Positions 1 to 7,176 of a stretch of DNA of 7,294 nt are shown here, piece after piece. The notes beneath the pieces were generated by a model. It saw nothing but the letters and a program-made list of their open reading frames with translations, was not told where the DNA came from and ran no database searches. The first letter of the stretch is position 1, and every line of letters starts with the position of its first letter. Source of the DNA: a bacterium UBP2_UBA4780. Lineage in GTDB: Bacteria; Edwardsbacteria; AC1; EtOH8. The stretch is taken from the NCBI GenBank assembly GCA_002403115.1, contig DHHE01000103.1, positions 6,275-13,568 on the forward strand, given 5' to 3'. The translations under genes were made by a program, and so were the position numbers.

Positions 1-1532
1 TCGAAGGCCAGGGCCCGGGCGAAGGACACCAGCTGGCGCTCCCCCTGCGACAGGTTGGACCCGCGCTCGGCCAGCTCGGCGTCCAGGCCGCCCGGCAGTC
101 GTTTCAACATTTTCCTCAGGCCCAGCAGCTCGACCGCTTTATGTATCCTTTCCTCGGGCATCTCGGCCCCCAGGGTAAGGTTCTCGCGGACCGAGCCCGG
201 GAACAGGTAGACGTCCTGGAGAACCAGGCCGAATTTGCCCCTGAGCGACTCCAGCCTGATGCCCCGGATGTCGGAGCCGTCGACCAGGATCGACCCCTGT
301 TGGGGCTGGTAGAACCTGAGCAGAAGGTTTATCACCGAGGTCTTGCCGCCGCCGGTGGCCCCCACCAGGGCCACCTTCTCCCCCTTGCCCACGGTGAAGG
401 ACACGTCCCTGAGCACCCAGTCCGGCTCCTTGCCGTTCTCCGCTTCGAGATAGCTGAAATGCACGTTCCTGAACTCGATCCGCTTTTCGAACGACGTCCA
501 GCCGGCGCCGGCCGCGGAGTCGGCCACCTTAGGTTTCATGTCCAGTATCTCGAACACACGTTCGGCCGCGGCGAAGGCCCGCTGCATGATGCCGACCTGC
601 TCCGAGAAGGCATAGACCGGCATGAAGAACTGCCTCAGGTAGCCGAGGAACAGCACCAGGGAGCCGATGGTCAGCAGCCCCCCGGCCACCATGCCCCCGC
701 CGATGAACAGGACGATGGCCAGGCCAACGATCTCGAACACTCCCACCAGCGAGAAGAACCCCATGGCCAGTATCTCGGCCGGTATCTGGGTCTTGAGATA
801 CGACCGGTTGAGCCGGGCCATGCCGTCGGACACCGCCTCTTCCCGGGAGAAGGCCTGGACCACCCTCATGCCCTGGATCATCTCGGCCAGGTAGCCGACT
901 ATCTCGGCGTACTTGCGGCGGACCACCGCGAACATCGGACGCACCTTGCGCTGGAAAAGCACGGTCAGCAGCACTATCGGCGGGATCAGCAAGGATATGG
1001 CCAGGAAAAGCCTGGCGCTGACCGAGGCCATGATGGCCACCATTCCCGCCAGGCTGACTACCGCCCCCAGCAGGGTGAACATGGTGGTGGTGAATAGCCG
1101 GCGTACGGCCTCGGTGTCGCTCTCCACCCGGGCGATCAGTTTTCCCACCGGGTGACGGTCGAAGTAGGCCATGTCCAAGTCCAGCAGGTGTCCTAAGAGC
1201 CGCTCCTTGAGGGCCGAGACCATCCGCACCCCCAGGCCCTCCAGAACCACGGCCATCAGATAGTTAACCCCGAAGATGGCGAACTGCAGGAGGATGTAGG
1301 CCCCGACCGTGGCCGCCAGGCCGGGAAAATTCCCGGCCCCGATGTCGACGTCGATGGCCCTCCGAAGCAGGAGAGGCGGCAACAGGCCCAGCCCTGAGGA
1401 GGCCAGCAGCACCAGGCCGGCCGCCGCTATCCGCAGACGGAACGGCTTGAGCAGCGGAACCATCCGCCTCAGCATCTCCCGGTCGTACAGCTTGCCTACC
1501 GGCAGGTCTTCTAAGGATTCGTCATTCCACAT
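1..1532 (-). CDS. ABC exporter half-transporter (fused permease-ATPase, MdlB/YheH/TM288-like), 3' end cut by window
   Basis: A membrane exporter subunit that would use ATP to expel lipids, drugs or peptides; the substrate is unknown. The visible 510 residues begin MWNDESLEDL, and an in-frame TGA lies three codons upstream of this ATG. Hydrophobic helices run from about residue 33 to 290. The intracellular coupling segment DLDMAYFDRHPVGK is at 118-131. The segment YLRQFFMPVYAFSEQ at 298-312 and the following Q/A/ER pattern are typical of the second subunit of heterodimeric exporters. The nucleotide-binding domain has Walker A GATGGGKTS (390-398), a Q-loop with Gln439, and the signature LSQGE (494-498). 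Walker B, the D-loop and the H-switch lie beyond the left edge, so ATPase competence cannot be fully judged. The start is 17 bases after the deacetylase stop, so the genes are probably co-transcribed; the ribosome binding site is weak. No partner half-transporter lies upstream, so a partner would have to be to the left, or the protein is a homodimer. Confidence 0.93.
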   Translation of the reverse strand, partial: MWNDESLEDLPVGKLYDREMLRRMVPLLKPFRLRIAAAGLVLLASSGLGLLPPLLLRRAIDVDIGAGNFPGLAATVGAYILLQFAIFGVNYLMAVVLEGLGVRMVSALKERLLGHLLDLDMAYFDRHPVGKLIARVESDTEAVRRLFTTTMFTLLGAVVSLAGMVAIMASVSARLFLAISLLIPPIVLLTVLFQRKVRPMFAVVRRKYAEIVGYLAEMIQGMRVVQAFSREEAVSDGMARLNRSYLKTQIPAEILAMGFFSLVGVFEIVGLAIVLFIGGGMVAGGLLTIGSLVLFLGYLRQFFMPVYAFSEQVGIMQRAFAAAERVFEILDMKPKVADSAAGAGWTSFEKRIEFRNVHFSYLEAENGKEPDWVLRDVSFTVGKGEKVALVGATGGGKTSVINLLLRFYQPQQGSILVDGSDIRGIRLESLRGKFGLVLQDVYLFPGSVRENLTLGAEMPEERIHKAVELLGLRKMLKRLPGGLDAELAERGSNLSQGERQLVSFARALAF

Positions 1533-1549
1533 GGTTTTTCATGTCCGAT

Positions 1550-2518
1550 TCAATCGGCTTTAAGCAATCCTACCAGATAGCTCGCCCAGGAGCCGCCCAG
1601 TACCGCCAGGTTGTATCCGCCCTCGAGCACGGTCACCGTTGTCAGGCCGGCGTCCTTAAGCCTGGCTCCGATCGTCCGGTAGGTTTTCTCGTCCAGGCCC
1701 ATGCCCTGATAGGGATCGGACCGGTGGGTGTCGAAGCCGAGCGAAATCACCAGGGAAGCGGGAGACTGGCGACCGAGGAATTCCAGCGCCCGTTCCAGCG
1801 CCTCGAGGTATGCTGTCTTCCCGCAGTCCGGCGCCAGCGGCAGGTTGAGGTTATGGCCCTCACCCGGCCCCTCTCCCTTTTCGTGGGCGAATCCCCAGCG
1901 GTAGGGGTACTCCACCGCCGGATCCGCATGAATAGAGGCATAGTCGACATCCGACCGCCGGTAAAAAACATCCTGGGTGCCGTGGCCGTGGTGATAGTCA
2001 AGGTCCAGTATCCCGACCCTTCCGGCGGCGGTCAGGGACTGGGCCGCCAGGGCCGCGTTGTTGAAATAGCAGTATCCCCCGCAGAACGCCCGCCCCGCGT
2101 GGTGGCCGGGCGGACGGCAGAGGGCGACGGAATGCCCTTCGCCGCCAAGCACGGCCCTGGCCGCCGCCAGGGCGCAGCCGGCCGCTCCGCAGGCCGCCCT
2201 GAAGGTTCCCTTGGTGACCGGGGACGACTGATCGGCGAAGATCCCGTCCAGGAAAGGCTTCGGCTGGTACACCTCCCCCGCGGCCAGCCCGCCCGAGATC
2301 CTTTCCAACCCGTCCACCAGGGAGGGCGCGTGAACCGCCAACAGGTCCTTTTTTGATGCCGGCCCGGCCTCGGCCAGCTCAACCCCTTCCAGCTTCTCCA
2401 GCACCGCCAGGCAGGCCTCAATCCTTTCCGGCACCTCGACGTAAGGGTACCATGTTCCCCCCTCGTAGTCGTCGCTGGGCGCGTGCCGCGCATGGGCGGT
2501 TGAGTAGAACGCCTTCAT
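1550..2518 (-). CDS. HDAC-superfamily zinc deacetylase, acetylpolyamine amidohydrolase-like
   Basis: A 322-residue cytoplasmic Zn-dependent amidohydrolase of the arginase/deacetylase fold, full length for the family (about 310-345). Visible motifs are YEGGTWYPYVEVPER near the N-terminus (18-32), CRPPGHHAG (134-142) with the His139-His140 catalytic pair, GGYCYFNNAA (147-156), DLDYHHGHGTQ (172-182) with probable zinc ligands Asp174 and His176, a third probable ligand Asp263 in GFDTH, and the transition-state Tyr302 in LEGGY. The N-terminal GG-x-YP-x-E-P-x-R pattern and the ASIHADPAVEYPY stretch resemble acetylpolyamine amidohydrolases more than AcuC, but that is from memory of the families. Possible substrates are N-acetylpolyamines, other acetylated small amines, or acetyl-lysine. 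The ATG at 2518 is chosen because MKAFYS aligns with the family start; an ATG at 2524 is the alternative. The gene begins 11 bases after the GNAT-fusion stop. The frame stays open far upstream, but that part overlaps the GNAT gene. His179 stands where Asn or Asp is usual. Confidence 0.93.
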   Translation of the reverse strand: MKAFYSTAHARHAPSDDYEGGTWYPYVEVPERIEACLAVLEKLEGVELAEAGPASKKDLLAVHAPSLVDGLERISGGLAAGEVYQPKPFLDGIFADQSSPVTKGTFRAACGAAGCALAAARAVLGGEGHSVALCRPPGHHAGRAFCGGYCYFNNAALAAQSLTAAGRVGILDLDYHHGHGTQDVFYRRSDVDYASIHADPAVEYPYRWGFAHEKGEGPGEGHNLNLPLAPDCGKTAYLEALERALEFLGRQSPASLVISLGFDTHRSDPYQGMGLDEKTYRTIGARLKDAGLTTVTVLEGGYNLAVLGGSWASYLVGLLKAD

Positions 2519-2529
2519 GTTCATCCGCT

Positions 2530-5500
2530 TCAAGGCAGTTCGGTAAGCTCCGACAGGTGCCGGAACGCCCTGGCCTCCTCCGGATTCCCCGCCGCCCCCC
2601 AGAAGGACAGGAACTGGCGGGCCTCCCCGGCCTTGAGCCTGACGTCCATCCCCAGGCCCAGGTGCCCTCCGTCGCGGCCGTAGTCCATCAGGAGAATCGC
2701 CTGGCGGCTCTGGTCCCGGGGTATGGCGATGGTGACCGACGCCCCGTTGTCCGGGTTCTCCGCCGCCGCCCACCGTTCGGACTCGGCCCAGGCCCCCTTG
2801 TCGCCGCGCAGCAATCCGCGCTCCCTGCCTTCCTCGTCCCACCGCAGCCTGGTGCCCTGGTGGCCGCCTCCGGGCGAAACAAAGCCCATGACCTCGCCGC
2901 CCATATGGAAATAGCCCCGGGTAGCGTTCCTGATCCTCAGCAACACCGCCATCACCGGGCACCGGGCAAGGGTCAGATAGCTGACCTCGACCAGCAGCCC
3001 TTTGGCCTTTTTGTCCGCCGGGCGGCACGCCGTCTTCACGCCCCGCCACAGGAGGCCGGTTTTCCCCTCGACCTTGTCCTCGATGGCCGAGAATTTTTCC
3101 TTTACCAGCATGTTCCGGCCCCATCCGTTGGCCGGGTTGAGCACCGGGGCGATACCTCCGTACCAGGGGCGCTCCCACGAAAAATTGCCAGGCTCCGGAA
3201 AAGCCGTCATCAGCAGTTCCCTGCCGCCATGGGTCCAGCTGAAAAGGCTGCCTAGGAACTGGGGCGACGCCTTGAACCGGCAGAGCCCGTTGTCTATCGA
3301 CCAGACCTCCAGCCCCCGCTCTTCGGCACGGCTTATCTCCACCGGCTCCGGGCGGCCACCGCAGGGAATGATCCCGAACTTCCGCTCCAACGGATGGATG
3401 CCCACTGTCCCCGAGATGGTCCCGATCGACGGGCCGGTGCCCCTCCATGCCAATTTGACATCCTCGCGAAGATCATGCCCCAGGTTCACCGAAGGGCTGG
3501 CCGCCTCCGCCCGGACGCCGCCCGGCATGTCGACGGCCGCCTTGGCCGGCATCTCCTGGTTGCTCAGGTTCCGGACCACCAGGGACTTGGCCTGAGCCTC
3601 CCCGCCTGCCATGAACAGTACCGGGGGATCGAACGACGCCGATATCCTGGGGATGACGCCGACCCTCCGGTAGTCCTCGGGGTCCTGCCCCCTTTGCTTG
3701 TGAAGAAACCAGCGCCGCACCAGGGTATGGTCGCCGGGGCCGAAGACTATGGTGACGGGCGGGGCCTCCCGGGCGGCCTTTGGCTTGACCAGCCCCGCGT
3801 CCAGGACCAGGCTCGGGTATTCTATGCTCTCGACCCCTTTCCAGACCACCCCGGTCACCGATCCCCCGTCCTCGTTGGCCCACCAGTTTTCCGAGAAGTC
3901 CTCAGGCCTCTTGGGAAGCTCCTGGCTGAGCCCGCCGAACGGGTTGGGCCCGGAGATCCCGATGACGCCCTGCCTTAGGGGGAAGACCTTCCTTGACCGC
4001 GGGGTTTCCCCTCCCCCCCAGACCGATAAACTGACCTGGTAGCGGCCGCTGGCCTTAGATCCGTTGAACACCCGGTGCCGCACCTCGACCGCATGCTGCC
4101 CGGAGGGCGCCAGCATCTTCTCGAAGCGAAGGCCCGGGACCTGCTGGCTCTCGGCCGATACCACCAGCCCGCCGCCCCGGAGCGCCACTTTGTGCTCGAG
4201 GTTGGCGAATTCGCTGGGCCAGAACGGCGGCCCCAGCGCCGATTCGATGATGGCCGCGTTCCGTCCCCCCTGCTTTTCGATCAGCCGGACCTGTCCGCCG
4301 CGGCGCTCCACCACCGCCCGGAAATCGGGGGTCTCCCAAACCGTCTTCCGCTCGCCCCGCCACAGGGCCGGGTTTTTCCCGTGCCCGACGTTGAACACCG
4401 GGATGCGGTAGCGCTTGGTGAGCGTAACCTCCGCCCCCGCCCTGACCCTGGCCCTCAACAGGCGCTCGACGACGCCCTGGCCCGGATTGGCCACCGTCAG
4501 CAGGCAGCCTGTTCTTCCCTCCGGCCCGACGCTTTTGCCCAGCCCCGAGAAGACGACCTGCGGAACCTTCTTGTGCTCCACCTCCAGCGATACCACCGCC
4601 CTTTTGCCGGTGTTGTTGGTGATGCTCACGCTTATCCCCGCCTGGCCCCCTGGGGACGCGTCAGGGTAACTGGGATGCCATTCCAGCTCCACCGGCTGTT
4701 TAGGCCGGATCCCGGCCCTTAGCGCGAATGAGTCGCGGCCAAAGGTCACCCTCGCACCCACCGATAAAGCCGGCAGGCTTTCCTCCGGGACCGGCATCTC
4801 GGGGTCGACCACCAGCTCCGCCCTCCAGCCCTCCGGCTTGAGACTGATCTTCGGGACCCTCGGTTTGAGCCAGGCTATGTTGATCTTGCCGCCATCCTTG
4901 GATTCGCATTTGATCTCGGCCTTCTGCCCCTTGCCGACGATCACCTCCGGGTCGTCAAGCACCAGGCGGGCCTTGGCTCTGTCGGTCTCCACCGAGCAGA
5001 CGCGCCGCGACTCCATGTCGAAGGTGACCTCGACGTATTCGCTCCCGGCCTGGAACCGGTAGGGGAACACCCTTCTCTTCCCCCGCTTGATCTCGTCGGG
5101 CTCCTGGTCCAGCGTTCTGGCGAACGTTGAGTACCAGTCGTGCTTCTCGAAGAACCCGCGGCACAGCGGATGGGCCAGCACCGCCGGGATGTAGTTCTGC
5201 ATGTGGACCTGGGTCTCGGGCAGCCAGAAGAAGCCCGTCTTCTTGTATAGGGGCACCGCCTTGATGTTCGAGGGCCAGGTATGCAGGTCCACCCGGTAGT
5301 ATCCGAGCCTTACCGCCCGCCGGATGCTCTCCAGCAGCAGCCCCTTGCCCACGCCCTTGCCGTGGTAAGCCGGGTGGGCGTTCAGCAGGGCCACGTAGCA
5401 GGCGTCGGGCTCCTTGGGGTAGGAGGAGACCCAGCAGTACCCGGTGATCTTCCCCCGGTCCTCGGCCACCAGATAAAAGAGGGCCTGCTGCCTTTTCATG

Positions 5501-5634
5501 TCGTTGGCCACCCGTTCGGCGGTGAAGGCCACATTGCCCCCGAACCCGGTTGGCCAGCCCGGCTGGCTTTCGTTCCACATTACGGCCAGACCCGGGTTGT
5601 CGCCTTTGCGGTAGTCCCTGATGACATGGTCCAT
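2530..5634 (-). CDS. GNAT acetyltransferase fused to large beta-rich (Ig-like and mutarotase-like) region
   Basis: A 1034-residue protein. Residues 1-147 are a GNAT acyl-CoA transferase domain: beta strands around LFYLVAEDRGKITGYCWVSS, then the acetyl-CoA loop YHGKGVGKG (90-98) followed by the helix LLLESIRRAVRLGY, and the C-terminal PLYKKTGF element (128-135). The remaining ~890 residues have no signal peptide or membrane segment. Two stretches look like Ig/NEW3-type beta sandwiches (about 313-412 and 667-758). Two others look like sugar-mutarotase-type supersandwich segments (about 430-645 and 772-1030), the second with SPQFLGSLFSWTHGGRELL and an aromatic SWERPWYGG. These assignments are from sequence texture and are tentative. 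The supersandwich parts hint at binding of a carbohydrate or glycoconjugate. The ATG at 5634 is preferred over the one at 5646 because AGGA lies five bases before it; no binding site precedes 5646. The gene starts 21 bases after the rsgA stop. The GNAT call is firm; the substrate is unknown. Confidence 0.88.
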   Translation of the reverse strand: MDHVIRDYRKGDNPGLAVMWNESQPGWPTGFGGNVAFTAERVANDMKRQQALFYLVAEDRGKITGYCWVSSYPKEPDACYVALLNAHPAYHGKGVGKGLLLESIRRAVRLGYYRVDLHTWPSNIKAVPLYKKTGFFWLPETQVHMQNYIPAVLAHPLCRGFFEKHDWYSTFARTLDQEPDEIKRGKRRVFPYRFQAGSEYVEVTFDMESRRVCSVETDRAKARLVLDDPEVIVGKGQKAEIKCESKDGGKINIAWLKPRVPKISLKPEGWRAELVVDPEMPVPEESLPALSVGARVTFGRDSFALRAGIRPKQPVELEWHPSYPDASPGGQAGISVSITNNTGKRAVVSLEVEHKKVPQVVFSGLGKSVGPEGRTGCLLTVANPGQGVVERLLRARVRAGAEVTLTKRYRIPVFNVGHGKNPALWRGERKTVWETPDFRAVVERRGGQVRLIEKQGGRNAAIIESALGPPFWPSEFANLEHKVALRGGGLVVSAESQQVPGLRFEKMLAPSGQHAVEVRHRVFNGSKASGRYQVSLSVWGGGETPRSRKVFPLRQGVIGISGPNPFGGLSQELPKRPEDFSENWWANEDGGSVTGVVWKGVESIEYPSLVLDAGLVKPKAAREAPPVTIVFGPGDHTLVRRWFLHKQRGQDPEDYRRVGVIPRISASFDPPVLFMAGGEAQAKSLVVRNLSNQEMPAKAAVDMPGGVRAEAASPSVNLGHDLREDVKLAWRGTGPSIGTISGTVGIHPLERKFGIIPCGGRPEPVEISRAEERGLEVWSIDNGLCRFKASPQFLGSLFSWTHGGRELLMTAFPEPGNFSWERPWYGGIAPVLNPANGWGRNMLVKEKFSAIEDKVEGKTGLLWRGVKTACRPADKKAKGLLVEVSYLTLARCPVMAVLLRIRNATRGYFHMGGEVMGFVSPGGGHQGTRLRWDEEGRERGLLRGDKGAWAESERWAAAENPDNGASVTIAIPRDQSRQAILLMDYGRDGGHLGLGMDVRLKAGEARQFLSFWGAAGNPEEARAFRHLSELTELP

Positions 5635-5639
5635 GTTCG

Positions 5640-5643
5640 TCCT
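5640..5643 (-). promoter_or_regulatory. Ribosome binding site deciding the GNAT-fusion start
   Basis: AGGA on the minus strand, five bases before the ATG at 5634. It lies inside the short extension that the upstream ATG at 5646 would add (MRTN), and no purine-rich site precedes 5646. This favours the shorter protein. Confidence 0.6.
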
Positions 5644-5655
5644 CATGACTGAAGT

Positions 5656-6750
5656 TTAATCGCCGGCTTGCCGGCGCGCCTTATCGCAGTGTCGCATGGC
5701 CTTGGTGATGGACTTCCAGCGCCTCGTCTCTTCCATTCTCAGCCTGACGCTCTGCCGCCTCTGGTGGAACCTGGCCTCGCGGAGTATCTTCTGGTAGCTG
5801 CGGAAGCGCTCCTGGCTGACGGCCCCCTCCTCCACCGCCTCCTTGACCGCGCAGCCCGGCTCCCCCTGGTGCCGGCAGTCGTCGAACCGGCATCGCCCGG
5901 CCAGCTCCTCGATGTCCGGGAAGGTCTGGGCCACGCCGTTTCCGCCCTCCCAGATCTGCAGCTCTCGCAGCCCCGGGGTGTCGATGACGATGCCGCCTGA
6001 CCCAAGGAGGTGCATCTCCCGGCTGGTGGTGGTGTGCCTGCCCCTGTCCTTGTAATCCGAGATGCCGGCGGTGTTGACGGCTTCCCGGCCCAGCAGCCGG
6101 TTGATGATGGTCGATTTCCCCACGCCCGAGGAGCCCAGAAAAACCGCGGTCCTCCCGGTCTCCAGGTAGCCGCCCACTTCTTCCATCCCCTCGCCGGACA
6201 GGGCGCTGATGACGCGCACCGGGACGCCCGGCATCCTGGATTCCAGGGACGAGGCGCGCACCCTGCTTTCCGGCAGCAGGTCGGACTTGTTGAGCAGCAT
6301 GACCGGCATCGTCCCGCCGTCGAAGGCGGCCACCAGGAAGCGCTCCATGCGGTTGAAGTTCAACTCGCCGTTAAGGCTGCCCACGATGAAGGCGATGTCG
6401 ACGTTGGCGGCCAGCACCTGCTCCCTGGTTTCCTGGCCGGCCGAGTTCCTCGATATCCGGCTTGTCCGGGGCAGGATGCGCCTGATAACCGCGCTTCCCC
6501 CGGAACCCCCCGCCTCAAGCGCCGCCCAGTCGCCGACGGCCGGCTGGGGGCACTCTTCGTGCAGACCGCCGCGGAGCCTCCCCGGCAATGTCGCTGTGAT
6601 CTCCCCTTCTTCCGTCCAAACCCGGAACAAGCCGGGGAGAACGGCCGCTATCCTGCCGGGGACGGTGATCTTCGGGTCCGCAAGGGTTTGCGCACAAGCC
6701 GTGTAACTTTTCTGATGTATCGGGCTCCAGCCCAAAATGGCAAGATTCAT
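5656..6750 (-). CDS. rsgA: Ribosome small subunit-dependent GTPase A (RsgA/YjeQ/YloQ)
   Basis: A circularly permuted GTPase that acts in late 30S subunit maturation and is activated by the small ribosomal subunit. The 364 residues show the expected order: an N-terminal extension plus OB-fold (about 28-95), then G4 NKSD (154-157), G5 SALSGEG (182-188), G1/P-loop GSSGVGKS (206-213), the switch region GRHTTT (237-242) and G3 DTPG (257-260). A C-terminal zinc knuckle follows with Cys287, Cys292, His294 and Cys300, and then a basic helical tail. All key residues are present, so the protein should be active. The start MNLAILGW matches the N-terminal extension seen in many Firmicute-type RsgA proteins; AGGA lies eight bases upstream. 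Preceded by 96 bases separating it from the small ORF, and followed closely by the GNAT fusion. The sequence does not show why a ribosome-maturation gene should sit with acetylation genes; simple co-transcription is enough to explain it. Confidence 0.97.
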   Translation of the reverse strand: MNLAILGWSPIHQKSYTACAQTLADPKITVPGRIAAVLPGLFRVWTEEGEITATLPGRLRGGLHEECPQPAVGDWAALEAGGSGGSAVIRRILPRTSRISRNSAGQETREQVLAANVDIAFIVGSLNGELNFNRMERFLVAAFDGGTMPVMLLNKSDLLPESRVRASSLESRMPGVPVRVISALSGEGMEEVGGYLETGRTAVFLGSSGVGKSTIINRLLGREAVNTAGISDYKDRGRHTTTSREMHLLGSGGIVIDTPGLRELQIWEGGNGVAQTFPDIEELAGRCRFDDCRHQGEPGCAVKEAVEEGAVSQERFRSYQKILREARFHQRRQSVRLRMEETRRWKSITKAMRHCDKARRQAGD

Positions 6751-6846
6751 GGTGTTGATCCTGGCAAGATTCCTCTTTTCCGTTCGATTGTTTCGCGGCC
6801 GCCGGGGATTGTTTTGGATAGTATACGCTATGCGTGCCCGGGTTGA

Positions 6847-6972
6847 TTACCGGCATAGCTGCTTGCCGTCCGGCAGGCGGCACTCGCCCAGCACTGCCGG
6901 CACGATGTGAGCCTTGAAGGCCTCCATTAGGATCTGCTCACTGGTAAGACGCGTTATGATTTTCTTGATCAT
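6847..6972 (-). CDS. 41-residue small protein of unknown function
   Basis: A short ORF encoding MIKKIITRLTSEQ... and ending GKQLCR, with a stop at 6847-6849. I do not recognise it. The support is translational: a near-perfect AAGGAGG lies seven bases before the ATG, the strongest ribosome binding site in the window. The N-terminus is basic and amphipathic (MIKKIITRL), the middle AFKAHIVPAVLG is moderately hydrophobic, and two cysteines (31 and 40) sit near the end within ECRLPDGKQLC, which might bind metal or form a disulfide. It is too short for a confident membrane segment. A longer in-frame version from 7122 would read through the terminator at 7030-7064 and has no comparable binding site, so it is not preferred. 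The gene lies between the terminator region and rsgA and is probably on the same transcript. It could be a small regulator, a toxin-like peptide, or a coupling ORF. Confidence 0.6.
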   Translation of the reverse strand: MIKKIITRLTSEQILMEAFKAHIVPAVLGECRLPDGKQLCR

Positions 6973-6979
6973 TGCGATC

Positions 6980-6986
6980 CCTCCTT
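6980..6986 (-). promoter_or_regulatory. Strong Shine-Dalgarno for the 41-residue ORF
   Basis: AAGGAGG on the minus strand, seven bases before the ATG at 6972. It fixes the start of the small ORF and argues that it is translated. A hairpin (6990-7010) lies only three bases upstream of it. Confidence 0.75.
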
Positions 6987-6989
6987 CCC

Positions 6990-7010
6990 GCCCGTTGTCA
7001 CCGAACGGGC
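6990..7010 (-). other. Hairpin immediately upstream of the small-ORF ribosome binding site
   Basis: Minus-strand GCCCGTT and AACGGGC pair over seven bases around a seven-base loop (CGGTGAC). The 5' arm (GCCCG) could instead pair with a CGGGGC a few bases upstream, so two structures compete. There is no U-tract, so it is not a terminator. It may tune access to the Shine-Dalgarno or stabilise an mRNA 5' end; both are inference. Confidence 0.45.
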
Positions 7011-7029
7011 ATACGGCCCCGACAGCCGC

Positions 7030-7064
7030 AAAAAATAAAAACCGCGGGTTCTTCCAACCTGCGG
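7030..7064 (-). terminator. Strong intrinsic terminator
   Basis: On the minus strand a nine-base stem (CCGCAGGTT with AACCCGCGG, one G-U pair) closes a five-base loop (GGAAG). It is followed directly by TTTTTATTTTTT. This is a textbook Rho-independent terminator pointing left, and it lies before the small ORF and rsgA rather than after a gene. Either those genes have another promoter, or transcription must pass this site. Confidence 0.85.
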
Positions 7065-7090
7065 CCTTGCAAATGCTTGCCTTGCGGGGC

Positions 7091-7129
7091 ATAAAACAAA
7101 GGCCACGGGTTTCAGCACCCATGGCCTTT
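7091..7129 (-). terminator. First intrinsic terminator of the leader (candidate attenuator)
   Basis: On the minus strand AAAGGCCA pairs with TGGCCTTT (eight bases), then after one mismatch GGGT pairs with ACCC around the loop GCTGAA. A GTTTTAT tail follows. The U-tract is interrupted, so it is weaker than the second terminator. The opposite orientation lacks a proper U-tract. Its 5' arm can pair alternatively with 7164-7176 (see the antiterminator entry). Confidence 0.75.
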
Positions 7130-7176
7130 GGTCGTTTCGCTATTTCAAGCGGTTACGAGTATCGGCCGATGGGCGC
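7115..7176 (-). promoter_or_regulatory. Candidate antiterminator pairing
   Basis: Minus-strand GCGCCCAT (7176-7169), a bulged C (7168) and GGCC (7167-7164) can pair with GGCCATGGGTGC (7126-7115) over twelve base pairs, with one G-U wobble. The second strand is the 5' arm and part of the loop of the terminator at 7091-7129, so the two structures exclude each other. Between them lies a small hairpin, CGCTTGAAATAGCG. That the switch operates in the cell is inference. Confidence 0.5.

Noticed and set aside
141..1097. Open frame of 318 codons on the plus strand
   Set aside because: Antisense to the well-supported ABC transporter gene. Its translation is low-complexity (rich in H, G, P, Q, E) with no domain; long antisense frames are expected in GC-rich DNA.
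2353..3255. Open frame of 300 codons on the plus strand
   Set aside because: Antisense to the GNAT fusion and deacetylase genes, with proline/arginine-rich sequence and no recognisable motif.
2519..3448. In-frame N-terminal extension of the deacetylase (632 codons in all)
   Set aside because: The extension is an alternate frame of the GNAT-fusion gene, rich in G, R and P, and the deacetylase family begins at MKAFYS.
6738..6772. 11-base direct repeat TGGCAAGATTC, 24 bases apart, flanking the rsgA start
   Set aside because: The similarity stops after 11 bases, and one copy is partly coding. No symmetry or further copies suggest an operator; probably chance.
6820..6825. TATACT on the minus strand as a -10 box for rsgA
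   Set aside because: No acceptable -35 hexamer at 16-18 bases. It would solve the terminator problem upstream, but the evidence is too weak to list.
7042..7064. Hairpin GGTTGGAAGAACCCGCGG resembling a T-box antiterminator
   Set aside because: The conserved UGGNACCGCG is not present and there is no recognisable Stem I; a plain terminator explains it.
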